A stretch of 64,000 nt of DNA from Pedobacter ginsengisoli (GTDB lineage: Bacteria; Bacteroidota; Bacteroidia; Sphingobacteriales; Sphingobacteriaceae), in the NCBI RefSeq assembly GCF_002736205.1, contig NZ_CP024091.1, positions 3,097,555 through 3,161,554 on the forward strand, in the 5' to 3' direction. Below are positions 55,864 through 64,000 of the stretch, piece after piece. The notes under the pieces were generated by a model. It ran no database searches, was not told the origin of the DNA, and saw only the letters and a list, made by a program, of their open reading frames with translations. The translations under genes were made by a program, and so were the position numbers. Position 1 is the stretch's first letter. Each line of letters begins with the position of its first letter.

Positions 55864-56978
55864 TATTTTAATCCCTCCCTTCCTGCTAAATTTAAAACCT
55901 GCTGCGCAATCAGGTTATCGGCATCAGGCAAAGCCATCTCCCCGATATTCTCTGCAAGTGTTTTACACCGCTCTTTATCTTTTAGCAACGATAAAGCCTC
56001 CCTAACCAGGGTATCTTCAGCAGATCGATCTGTTATCAACAGCGCTGCATTGTGTTTCACTAAAGCCATGGCATTTTTCGTCTGATGATCCTCTGCCACA
56101 TTAGGCGAAGGAACAAGAATAACCGGCTTTTTAATCAAACACAATTCTGCAATAGTACCAGCTCCCGCTCTCGATATCATCAGATCTGCAGCCGCATAAG
56201 CCATATCCATCTTATTCAGAAACTCCAGAATACGCACATTTGGATGATAGTCCAAACCCAAGCGTTCAGCAATTCCCTTATAATAGAACTTACCAGTTTG
56301 CCATATCACCTGCACATCTTCTCTCAACAAATCCGGCAAATGCTTTTCAATACTTTTATTTAAAGTACCGGCACCCAGGCTACCACCTGTAACCAGTATT
56401 GTTTTCTTAAGCGGATCAAGCTTTAACAATTCTGCACCAGCATGGTGCTTGTTTAAAATATCAACAACATCTTTCCTTACCGGGTTTCCGGTTTTTAATA
56501 TACGCTCGGCAGGAAAAAACTGATCCATGCCATCAAAAGCCACACAAACTTTAGCAGCCTTTTTACCCAGCCATTTATTGGTTATACCTGCATAAGAGTT
56601 TTGCTCCTGTATCAGGTAAGGAATATTTTTTAATGATGCCGCATATAGTATTGGTCCTGATGCATAACCACCAACCCCTACAACAACATCCGGTTTAAAC
56701 TCAGAGATCAATTGCATGGCCTTTCTAACACTTCCAAAAAGTTTAAATGGCAGGCCAAGGTTTTTAATAATAGAACCTCTTTGGATACCACTAATATTTA
56801 AACCAACAATTTTATATCCGGCAGCAGGAACCTTTTCCATCTCCATTCTACCGGTAGCGCCAACAAACAGTATTTCGCACTCAGGCTCCATACGCTTTAG
56901 CGCATTGGCGATAGATATGGCTGGAAAAATATGTCCGCCAGTACCGCCACCCGAAATAATTACTCTTGTTGGTTCCAT
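55863..56978 (-). CDS. murG: UDP-GlcNAc:lipid I N-acetylglucosaminyltransferase
   Basis: A 371-residue GT28 enzyme converting lipid I to lipid II on the inner face of the membrane. Features: IISGGGTGGHIFPAISIANA at the start, GVGGYASGPILYAASLKNIP, the donor site VTGGSLGAGTLNKSIEKHLP and SRAGAGTIAELCLIKKPVIL. Full family length. It is 9 bp after ftsW and coupled to murC by a TAATG overlap. Confidence 0.96.
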   Translation of the reverse strand: MEPTRVIISGGGTGGHIFPAISIANALKRMEPECEILFVGATGRMEMEKVPAAGYKIVGLNISGIQRGSIIKNLGLPFKLFGSVRKAMQLISEFKPDVVVGVGGYASGPILYAASLKNIPYLIQEQNSYAGITNKWLGKKAAKVCVAFDGMDQFFPAERILKTGNPVRKDVVDILNKHHAGAELLKLDPLKKTILVTGGSLGAGTLNKSIEKHLPDLLREDVQVIWQTGKFYYKGIAERLGLDYHPNVRILEFLNKMDMAYAAADLMISRAGAGTIAELCLIKKPVILVPSPNVAEDHQTKNAMALVKHNAALLITDRSAEDTLVREALSLLKDKERCKTLAENIGEMALPDADNLIAQQVLNLAGREGLK

Positions 56979-56987
56979 CTCTTTATA

Positions 56988-58154
56988 TTATGCCATTGCA
57001 GGTATTTCGCCTACAATTACTTTCTTACTACTATTCTCTTCCACGTCTTTACTTACACTCAATATTATTCCAAATGCAATACTTGTAAATAACAGAGAGG
57101 TACCACCCATACTTACCAATGGCAAAGGCACACCCGTAACCGGGCCCAAACCAACTGCAACAGCCATATTTGCAAAGGCCTGTATGGTTAAACTAAAACT
57201 TAAACCTGCCGCCAGCAATGCCCCAAATGCTTTTGGCGCCCGGGTTACAATCTTTATACACCTATATAGCAGTACCAGATAAAGCGACATTACAATTATC
57301 CCCCCTATAGTTCCATACTCTTCAATGATCATGGCAAATACAAAATCAGAATACGGGTGCGGCAAAAAGTTCTTTTCAATACTATTTCCGGGTCCTTTAC
57401 CAAAAACCCCACCAGAAGCCAAAGCAATCTTTGAGTGGTCAGACTGAAATGTCTTATCAGAATTCTGACGCTCCGGATGCATATAAGTTTCAATACGCGA
57501 TTTGTACACTTCCCTACGTGGACCTAAAAAGGCTACAAAAAGTAAAAGCACAAAACCACCGGCACACACCATCATGATCTGCTTAATACTAATCCGACCT
57601 ATAATCAACAGTAAGATACTCACACCAAAAAGCATTAAAGCTGTCGACATATTTGCCCATGCAATCAACACAAACACCACACAAACAGAACCCATAATTG
57701 GGATAAATGCTTCTTTAACATCTTTAATATTCTCCTGTTTACGCGTCAGCATCCTTGCTAAAAATGTAATTAAAGCCAGTTTAGCCAAATCCGAAGTCTG
57801 AAATGTTAAACCGATCAACGGTATTTTAACCCACCTGGAAGCATCATTTACGTTAGCTCCAAAAATCAGCGTATACACCAGCAATGGTATGGTAATCACC
57901 ATCAGCACTTTTGAAATCCCGGCATAGTATCTGTAATCCAAAAGATGCGCTATATAAATCATCGCAATCCCTATCAGCACAAATATCACGTGTTTGGTAA
58001 GCAATAATTTTTCAACTCCTACACCGCGCTTAAATGCCAGGGTACTGGTAGAACTGTATACTACCAAAACCGAAATAAGCGACAACAAAATGATGATCAG
58101 CCAAATCCAGCGATCTCCTTTTGTTTTGTCCAGAATTTTGTTTATTGCAACCAT
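56988..58154 (-). CDS. ftsW: Lipid II polymerase/cell division protein FtsW
   Basis: A 388-residue SEDS-family membrane protein with about ten spans that polymerises lipid II glycan with its partner PBP, FtsI. SVLVVYSSTSTLAFKRG, the HPYSDFVFAMIIEEYGTIGG loop with the catalytic-type Asp, and GVPLPLVSMGGTSLLFTSIA are SEDS signatures. Encoded in the dcw operon, it is FtsW rather than RodA. The start ATG is 3 bp after murD. Confidence 0.95.
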   Translation of the reverse strand: MVAINKILDKTKGDRWIWLIIILLSLISVLVVYSSTSTLAFKRGVGVEKLLLTKHVIFVLIGIAMIYIAHLLDYRYYAGISKVLMVITIPLLVYTLIFGANVNDASRWVKIPLIGLTFQTSDLAKLALITFLARMLTRKQENIKDVKEAFIPIMGSVCVVFVLIAWANMSTALMLFGVSILLLIIGRISIKQIMMVCAGGFVLLLFVAFLGPRREVYKSRIETYMHPERQNSDKTFQSDHSKIALASGGVFGKGPGNSIEKNFLPHPYSDFVFAMIIEEYGTIGGIIVMSLYLVLLYRCIKIVTRAPKAFGALLAAGLSFSLTIQAFANMAVAVGLGPVTGVPLPLVSMGGTSLLFTSIAFGIILSVSKDVEENSSKKVIVGEIPAMA

Positions 58155-58157
58155 AAC

Positions 58158-59501
58158 TTATAATTCTTTAACAGCAGTCTTAAATTGATTACCTCTGTCT
58201 TCGTAATTTTTAAACAAATCAAAGCTTGCACATGCCGGCGATAATAATACTGTATCACCTTTTTTAGCCAGATGATAAGCCACCTGTACCGCTTCATGAG
58301 CAGAAAAAGTATTCACTATAATCTCCACATCCTCTTCAAAAGCTTCATGAATACGCTTATTATCTTTACCTAAGCATATAATAGCTTTCACCTTCTGGTG
58401 CACCATATCCTTAAGCATAGTATAATCATTACCCTTATCAACGCCACCCATAATCAGAATCACGTCGGTCCCTACACTTTCTAAAGCATACCAGGTCGAA
58501 TTCACATTGGTGGCTTTAGAATCGTTGATGTAATCTACACCCGAAATCTTTGCCACATGTTCCAGCCTGTGTTCAATATTCTTAAAATCTCCCATACTCT
58601 CGCGGATGGAAGTATTGCGAATGTCTAATACTTTGGCCACTATGCCCGAAGCCATAGAGTTGTAAATATTATGCTTGCCCTGAAGGGCTAACTCTGAAAT
58701 AGACATGGTTAATTCGTCGTTTAGGTGTATATTTATGTGTATGATATTGCTTTCCAGGTATGCGCCGCTCTCCATCTTTTTACGAATAGAGAAGGGATAC
58801 ATTTTTGAACTTACGTTCGTTGTTTTTAAAACTTTTAAAGTTTCGGGGTCATCAGCGCAGTAAATGAAAACATCATCAGCTGTCTGATTTTGGGTTATCC
58901 GCATTTTCGATGCAGCATAATTCCCAAGTTTATAATCGTACCTATCCAAATGGTCAGGTGTAATATTCAATAGTACGGCTATATCAGCCTTAAACTCATG
59001 CATGTCATCCAGCATAAAGCTCGAAAGTTCCAGCACATACCAGTCGTATTCAGCTGTTGCTACCAGTGCGGCAAAGCTATGCCCAATATTTCCGCCAAGG
59101 CCAACATTAAATCCTGCTTTCTTTAAAGCATGGTAGGTAAGCATAGTGGTGGTTGTTTTACCGTTCGATCCGGTAATACATATTGTTTTCGCATTGGTAT
59201 ACCTTTTTGCAAATTCAATTTCCGAAACCACCGGAATCCCTTTTTTCTTAATGTCTTTTATAATCGGGGCCTTATCAGGTATTCCCGGACTTTTTATCAC
59301 TTCTACTGCGCTCAATATTTTTTCGACAGTATGTTGTTTCTCTTCAAAGTCAACCCGCAATTCCTCTAAAATCTCTTTATACTGCGTGGCTATAGCCCCA
59401 AAGTCCGACACAAAAACATCAAAACCCTGTTTCTGCGCCAGCATTGCTGCTCCAACCCCACTTTCTCCTGCACCAAGAATTACAATTCTACCCTTTTCCA
59501 T
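58158..59501 (-). CDS. murD: UDP-N-acetylmuramoyl-L-alanine-D-glutamate ligase
   Basis: A 447-residue Mur ligase from ATG 59501; the frame is open 19 codons upstream, but [19 protein letters not shown] is the right start and its ATG overlaps the mraY stop (TAATG). The ATP motif is ICITGSNGKTTTTMLTYHAL, and LNITPDHLDRYDYKL, HRLEHVAKISGVDYINDSKA and MGGVDKGNDYTML follow the family. It adds D-Glu in peptidoglycan precursor synthesis. Confidence 0.95.
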   Translation of the reverse strand: MEKGRIVILGAGESGVGAAMLAQKQGFDVFVSDFGAIATQYKEILEELRVDFEEKQHTVEKILSAVEVIKSPGIPDKAPIIKDIKKKGIPVVSEIEFAKRYTNAKTICITGSNGKTTTTMLTYHALKKAGFNVGLGGNIGHSFAALVATAEYDWYVLELSSFMLDDMHEFKADIAVLLNITPDHLDRYDYKLGNYAASKMRITQNQTADDVFIYCADDPETLKVLKTTNVSSKMYPFSIRKKMESGAYLESNIIHINIHLNDELTMSISELALQGKHNIYNSMASGIVAKVLDIRNTSIRESMGDFKNIEHRLEHVAKISGVDYINDSKATNVNSTWYALESVGTDVILIMGGVDKGNDYTMLKDMVHQKVKAIICLGKDNKRIHEAFEEDVEIIVNTFSAHEAVQVAYHLAKKGDTVLLSPACASFDLFKNYEDRGNQFKTAVKEL

Positions 59502-60772
59502 TACCGCAGTTTTAAAGTGATGATAGTGATGATAGCCAGTAAGATTCCGATAATCCAAAACCGCGTTACGATTTTAGCCTCATGGTATCCTTTTTTCTGA
59601 TAATGATGGTGTAAAGGCGACATCAGGAAAATCCTTCTGCCTTCGCCAAACCGTCTCTTTGTATATTTAAAATAACTTACCTGGATAATTACAGATAAAT
59701 TCTCTATCAAAAAGACCCCGCATAAAATCGGAATCAACAATTCTTTTCTAATCATAATGGCAAAAGCCGCAATGATACCGCCAATGGCCAAACTTCCCGT
59801 ATCCCCCATAAATACCTGGGCCGGATAAGAGTTGTACCATAAAAAACCTACACAAGCACCCACAAAAGCACCCGCAAAAATCATCAGCTCACCCGAATTA
59901 GGGATATACATAATGTTCAGGTAATCTGCAATCACCGTATTACCTGACACATAGGCCAATAATCCCAGTGTTAAACCAATAATGGCCGAAGTACCCGTAG
60001 CCAACCCATCAATACCATCCGTAATATTGGCTCCGTTTGATACTGCAGTTACTATAATAACCACAAATACCAGGAAAACCATTACCGCATATTTCTCATA
60101 GCCAGGGCCTAAAAACTTAAGCACTTTGGCGTAATCGAACTCGTTATTTTTGTAGAAAGGAACATTGGTCAGGGTCGATTTCACATCCTGAGTATAATAA
60201 AAGCTCTCCCCTTTTTGTCTCAAAACCATTGGTGCAGTAGTCTTTGCAGCTATGCCGGCAGTTACCTTAGCATTTGCACCCTCATCAACAGTTTGCCTTA
60301 CTACAATATTCGGGTTAAAGTACATCGTCCAGCCAATAATAAGCGCCAGTCCAACCTGTCCAACAATCTTAAAGCGTCCGGCTAATCCTTCCTTATTTTT
60401 TCTAAAAACCTTAATGTAATCGTCAACAAAGCCAATAACCCCCATCCAAACGGTGGTTACAATCATTAAAATCACATAAATATTGGTCAGGTTGGCAAAC
60501 AATAATGTAGGTACCAAAATACCCAGCAAAATAATAATCCCCCCCATAGTAGGCGTACCCTGTTTTTGCATCTGGCCTTCTAAACCAAGGTTCCTCACAG
60601 TTTCACCTACCTGCATCTTTTGCAGATAATTGATCAGCCTTCTGCCATACACAGTAGTAATGATCAGCGAAATAATTACAGCCAAAGAGGTACGGAAGGT
60701 GATGTATTGAAACAACCGCAAGCCGGGGAACTCATAGTTCTGATTTAGATACTCGAATAAATAATACAACAT
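59501..60772 (-). CDS. mraY: Phospho-N-acetylmuramoyl-pentapeptide transferase
   Basis: A 423-residue membrane enzyme that moves phospho-MurNAc-pentapeptide to undecaprenyl phosphate, making lipid I. Family motifs: [18 protein letters not shown] (71-88), D117 and D118 in [24 protein letters not shown] (246-260) and [13 protein letters not shown]. It is about 60 residues longer than E. coli MraY; the extra part is a hydrophilic stretch at about 157-225 between two spans. It overlaps murE and murD by one base each. Confidence 0.95.
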   Translation of the reverse strand: MLYYLFEYLNQNYEFPGLRLFQYITFRTSLAVIISLIITTVYGRRLINYLQKMQVGETVRNLGLEGQMQKQGTPTMGGIIILLGILVPTLLFANLTNIYVILMIVTTVWMGVIGFVDDYIKVFRKNKEGLAGRFKIVGQVGLALIIGWTMYFNPNIVVRQTVDEGANAKVTAGIAAKTTAPMVLRQKGESFYYTQDVKSTLTNVPFYKNNEFDYAKVLKFLGPGYEKYAVMVFLVFVVIIVTAVSNGANITDGIDGLATGTSAIIGLTLGLLAYVSGNTVIADYLNIMYIPNSGELMIFAGAFVGACVGFLWYNSYPAQVFMGDTGSLAIGGIIAAFAIMIRKELLIPILCGVFLIENLSVIIQVSYFKYTKRRFGEGRRIFLMSPLHHHYQKKGYHEAKIVTRFWIIGILLAIITIITLKLR

Positions 60773-62229
60773 TAGCTGATCAAATTAAATTGTTCCACCA
60801 ATACCTCTTTATCATCAAAATGATGTCTTACACCATTTATTTCCTGATATTTTTCATGCCCCTTACCTGCCAGTAAAATAATATCACCGGGTTTAGCCAA
60901 ATGACAGGCAGTTTTAATTGCCTCTTTCCTGTCCACTATACTTAATGTTTTTCTTTTATTTGTTGGCGAAACACCCTTTTCCATATCCTCTATTATCGTT
61001 TGCGGGTTTTCCGTTCTCGGGTTATCCGAAGTTAAAATCACTTTATCGCTCCAGTCGCAAGCAACCTGCGCCATTACAGGGCGTTTAGCTTTATCCCTGT
61101 CGCCGCCACAGCCAATTACTGTAATCACCTGTTCAGTACCTTTTCTTATATTCTGTATGGTATTCAAAACATTCTGAACAGCATCAGGAGTGTGCGCGTA
61201 GTCAATTATTCCAATGATATTCTGAGGCGAAACCACATACTCAAACCTACCCTCGGCACCTGTTAACCTACTTAATACTGTAAGTACCGAAAGCTGATCC
61301 TGTTCAAGCAACATAGCAGTACCGTATACCGCAAGTAAATTGTAAGCATTAAAAGAACCTACCAGTTTAAAAAATACATCGGCCCCGTCAATATCCAGGT
61401 GCAAACCGTTAAAGCTGTTTTCAATAACCTTAGCGTTAAAGTCAGCAAGCTGTTTAAGGGCATAGGTTTTTTTCGAAGCTTTAGTATTCTGCAGCATTAC
61501 CATTCCGTTTTTATCATCAACATTGGTTAATGCAAAAGCCGATTTTGGCAGGCCGTCAAAAAAAGCCTTTTTCGCTTTAATATAATTATCAAAGGTTACA
61601 TGAAAATCTAAATGGTCATGTGTGATATTAGAAAACACCCCCCCTGAAAAACTTAGGCCTTCAATTCTATGCTGCACCACCGCATGAGAACTAACCTCCA
61701 TAAAACAATAGCTACAATCGGCAGCCACCATATCCTGTAAAAGACTATTTAAAGCCAAAGGATTTGGCGTAGTATGCGTAGCAGGAATCACCTGATCGTT
61801 AATATGATTCTCAACTGTCGAGATCAAACCAACCTTATAACCAAGCTCCCTGAATAATTTAAATAATAAAGTAGCAATAGTAGTTTTACCATTGGTACCA
61901 GTAATACCAATTAGCTGTAGTTTAGCAGAAGGATTTCCATTAAAATTAGAAGCCATAATCCCCAACGCAGCCGCACTGTTTTCAACCTCTATATAAGTTA
62001 CCTGCTCATCTCGAACTGCAGGTATTACTTCGCAAACAATAACACTTGCGCCTGCTTCAATAGTAGCAGGGATAAAGGCATGCCCGTCAGACAAAGTACC
62101 CTTAATTGCAAAAAACACAACATCCTTAGCAACCAGACGCGAATCAAACACCAAAGCGCTAACCTCCCTGCTGGTTACCCCAACCAGGTTTGTTATTGCT
62201 ACCCCATATAAAACTTCCTGCAACTGCAT
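60772..62229 (-). CDS. murE: UDP-MurNAc-L-Ala-D-Glu:meso-DAP ligase
   Basis: A 485-residue Mur ligase from ATG 62229, one base after the ftsI stop; a TTG five codons further up overlaps ftsI and is less likely. ATP motif [39 protein letters not shown], and [16 protein letters not shown]: the DNPR motif marks diaminopimelate, not lysine, as the third residue of the stem peptide, in line with dapA in the window. Confidence 0.95.
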   Translation of the reverse strand: MQLQEVLYGVAITNLVGVTSREVSALVFDSRLVAKDVVFFAIKGTLSDGHAFIPATIEAGASVIVCEVIPAVRDEQVTYIEVENSAAALGIMASNFNGNPSAKLQLIGITGTNGKTTIATLLFKLFRELGYKVGLISTVENHINDQVIPATHTTPNPLALNSLLQDMVAADCSYCFMEVSSHAVVQHRIEGLSFSGGVFSNITHDHLDFHVTFDNYIKAKKAFFDGLPKSAFALTNVDDKNGMVMLQNTKASKKTYALKQLADFNAKVIENSFNGLHLDIDGADVFFKLVGSFNAYNLLAVYGTAMLLEQDQLSVLTVLSRLTGAEGRFEYVVSPQNIIGIIDYAHTPDAVQNVLNTIQNIRKGTEQVITVIGCGGDRDKAKRPVMAQVACDWSDKVILTSDNPRTENPQTIIEDMEKGVSPTNKRKTLSIVDRKEAIKTACHLAKPGDIILLAGKGHEKYQEINGVRHHFDDKEVLVEQFNLIS

Positions 62230-62230
62230 C

Positions 62231-64000
62231 TTATTGTAATTCAAGTTGAACTAATAATCCTCTTCCAATTCTGTTTCCGGCAGGTATAGATTGTGCTACA
62301 ACCTTACCACCACCTTTTACCCTGGTTTTTAATCCCGCATTACCCAACAGGTATAATGCATCTTTTAAACCCATTCCCTTCACATCAGGCATTACCCCTT
62401 TTACCGTAGCAAGCTCTTCGTAAGGAACCCCATTATTGGTATCAATACCACTTACAGATTTATCTGCATAAAGCGCTTTAATACCTAATGATTTATAAAT
62501 CTTTTTAACCGCTTTACTCTCACCCGCTTTCGCTTCAGGAGCTTTTGTATTGCCTACCAGATGATTTGGAATATCATTGTACATTTCCATATCACTGGCA
62601 TAAATGCGATCAGCAATTTCTTTAAATACCGGCCCAGCAACCGCAGCACCATAGTAACCGTTTTTAGGCCCGTTAATGGCTACCATAATAGAATACTTAG
62701 GTTTATCAGCAGGGAAATAACCACAAAAAGAAGCCTGATAGCTCTTTTTAGCCTTATACCCCCTGTTCCCATCAGCAACCTGGGCAGTACCTGTTTTACC
62801 CGCTACCCTGTATAATGGCGATCCCATCAGCTTACCAGTACCTTTAGTAACTACCGATTCCAGCATAGCCTGCAATTTTTTAACTGTCTTTTCAGAACAA
62901 ACCCTATCCGAAATCACCCTTGCACTAAACTGCTGAATCGGGTTTCCCAGCCTACGGATTTCCTTAACAAAAATTGGCGCGATATACTTACCATCATTGG
63001 CAATGGCATTGTAAAAAGTCAGCATTTGCAAAGGCGTAATCTGCATTTCATAACCATATGCCATTTGTGGCAGTGTCATATTTTTATTCCAACTTTTAAA
63101 CGAAGGATTCTTAATCACCGGCTTGGTTTCACCCGGTATCTGCAACCCAAGCCTTTCATTCATATGAATATCATACAAATGATCGGTAAACTGCGATGGA
63201 TTATCCTGATAAGCCGCATTAACCAGCTTGGCTACCGCAGTATTTGCCGATTGCTCAAAAGCCTTCATTACGGTAACCGTTCCAATACCACCATGCGAAT
63301 CTTTAATCGTATGGCCCGGTATCCTGTAAGTTCCGTCTCCAGTAGCCACCATTGTATTGGTATCCACTTTATTATCTTCCAGAAGTGCCATATAAGAAGC
63401 CAGCTTAAAGGTCGATCCAGGATCCTGGCTACCACCAATAGCATAATTAAATTTCTCTTCGTAAACCCCTTCTTTAACCCTTGTATAATTGGCAACTGCC
63501 CTCACCTCACCTGTAGTCACCTCCATCAGTATTACAGTTCCGTGGTCAGCATCACTAATCTTCAACTGCTTTTCCAACGCACTTTGCGCCAGGTCCTGCA
63601 TATTAATATCAATGGTCGATATAATATCTGCACCCTCTTTAGGCGCTACCTCAGCCTCATCATTAACAGGCATCCAAACACCGCCAGATATTCTCTGAAC
63701 CAGTCTTTTTCCGCTTTCGCCATTAATATATTCACCGTATGCGCCCTCTAAACCAACCCCATTGGCAACATTTTCATTTTTATAGCCAATAGTCCTTGCA
63801 GCAAGATATTTAAACGGTTTTATTCTTTTATTTTGCTGAACAGCAATTAAGCCACCCGTGTATTTTCCTACATTATATAAAGGAAAAGTCCTGATCTCTT
63901 TAAGTTCCTGATAACCAACTTTACGCTTAATCAATAAATAACGTGCACTGTCACGTCTGGCAGTACGTAAGTACCTTGAGTATTCCTTAGGCGTTTTATC
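62231..64000 (-). CDS. ftsI: Division transpeptidase FtsI (PBP3 class B) with PASTA domain, N-terminus beyond the window
   Basis: The frame is open to the window edge (589 codons seen), so the N-terminal membrane anchor is missing from view. The transpeptidase domain has the S-x-x-K motif (GSTFK, bases 63404-63415), S-x-N (SANTAVAK) and K-T-G (VAGKTGTAQVADG). A PASTA domain is at the C-terminus (GVMPDVKGMGLKDALYLLGN, NRIGRGLLVQLELQ), as is common in Bacteroidota FtsI. It cross-links septal peptidoglycan with FtsW. murE starts 1 bp after its stop. Confidence 0.93.
   Translation of the reverse strand, partial: DKTPKEYSRYLRTARRDSARYLLIKRKVGYQELKEIRTFPLYNVGKYTGGLIAVQQNKRIKPFKYLAARTIGYKNENVANGVGLEGAYGEYINGESGKRLVQRISGGVWMPVNDEAEVAPKEGADIISTIDINMQDLAQSALEKQLKISDADHGTVILMEVTTGEVRAVANYTRVKEGVYEEKFNYAIGGSQDPGSTFKLASYMALLEDNKVDTNTMVATGDGTYRIPGHTIKDSHGGIGTVTVMKAFEQSANTAVAKLVNAAYQDNPSQFTDHLYDIHMNERLGLQIPGETKPVIKNPSFKSWNKNMTLPQMAYGYEMQITPLQMLTFYNAIANDGKYIAPIFVKEIRRLGNPIQQFSARVISDRVCSEKTVKKLQAMLESVVTKGTGKLMGSPLYRVAGKTGTAQVADGNRGYKAKKSYQASFCGYFPADKPKYSIMVAINGPKNGYYGAAVAGPVFKEIADRIYASDMEMYNDIPNHLVGNTKAPEAKAGESKAVKKIYKSLGIKALYADKSVSGIDTNNGVPYEELATVKGVMPDVKGMGLKDALYLLGNAGLKTRVKGGGKVVAQSIPAGNRIGRGLLVQLELQ

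Noticed and set aside
55579..57282. Long plus-strand frames (168 and 188 codons) opposite murC, murG and ftsW
   Set aside because: They lie over highly conserved genes and show no domain or start context of their own.
63026..63751. 241-codon open frame on the plus strand
   Set aside because: Antisense to the conserved transpeptidase domain of FtsI; composition is that of a reverse-frame shadow.

Overview
The window looks like a chromosomal segment of a Bacteroidota bacterium of the Sphingobacteriaceae, probably Pedobacter or a close relative. The support is AT-rich DNA, the Bacteroidota promoter form TTTG-N19/20-TAnnTTTG, a TonB receptor with a CarboxypepD_reg-like domain, LytTR/β-propeller two-component genes, planctomycete-type cytochrome genes (PSCyt1, DUF1501, DUF1553), a small histone H1-like protein, an α-oxoamine synthase beside ftsZ, and the usual Bacteroidota order of the division and cell-wall (dcw) cluster. 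The species is inferred; no rRNA or tRNA gene is present to confirm it.

Layout. 1-63 is the 3' end of gap (GAPDH), followed by a terminator. 0.27-6.6 kb is a sparse accessory stretch: a decayed tyrosine recombinase, two GNAT acetyltransferases, small membrane or secreted proteins of unknown role, a Crp/Fnr regulator and an 11-bp-phased repeat array. 6.6-10.4 kb holds a lipoprotein, an M3 metallopeptidase lipoprotein and a Pr6Pr-type membrane protein. 10.5-22.9 kb holds a secreted GH29 α-fucosidase facing a minus-strand run: a DUF1549/DUF1553 cytochrome protein, a DUF1501 Tat protein, a Tat-exported TIM-barrel protein, a membrane cytochrome c/LRR protein, and a split β-propeller histidine kinase with a LytTR regulator. 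23.1-30.2 kb, all on the minus strand, holds a Zn/Cd-type P-ATPase with a Fur-family gene, a VOC protein, a methyltransferase, a CotH-like lipoprotein, an SDR epimerase and a DCC-type membrane protein, then a second 11-bp-phased array. 30.4-35.3 kb has a TPR protein and a GH31-glgB α-glucan pair. 35.6-42.5 kb has an orphan TonB receptor and, divergent from it, a penicillin-acylase-family hydrolase, a small membrane protein and a LuxE-like acyl-protein synthetase. 42.5-48.8 kb has a RES/Xre toxin-antitoxin pair, tyrS, an AcpH-like gene, ligA, dapA and a 58-residue histone H1-like gene. 49.0-64.0 kb has an α-oxoamine synthase and the dcw cluster, read on the minus strand as ftsI-murE-mraY-murD-ftsW-murG-murC-ftsQ-ftsA-ftsZ.

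How the parts work together. The dcw genes carry peptidoglycan synthesis from UDP-MurNAc-peptides (MurC, D, E) through lipid I and II (MraY, MurG) to polymerisation and cross-linking (FtsW, FtsI) at the Z ring (FtsZ, A, Q); dapA supplies diaminopimelate precursor. The least understood block is the planctomycete-type cytochrome run joined to a sensor kinase pair and a fucosidase, which suggests an envelope redox system acting on a carbohydrate. At DNA scale, the two 11-bp-phased arrays, a set of -7-like boxes exactly 5 bp before start codons, and paired DnaA-box-like sites are the structures not explained by the genes.
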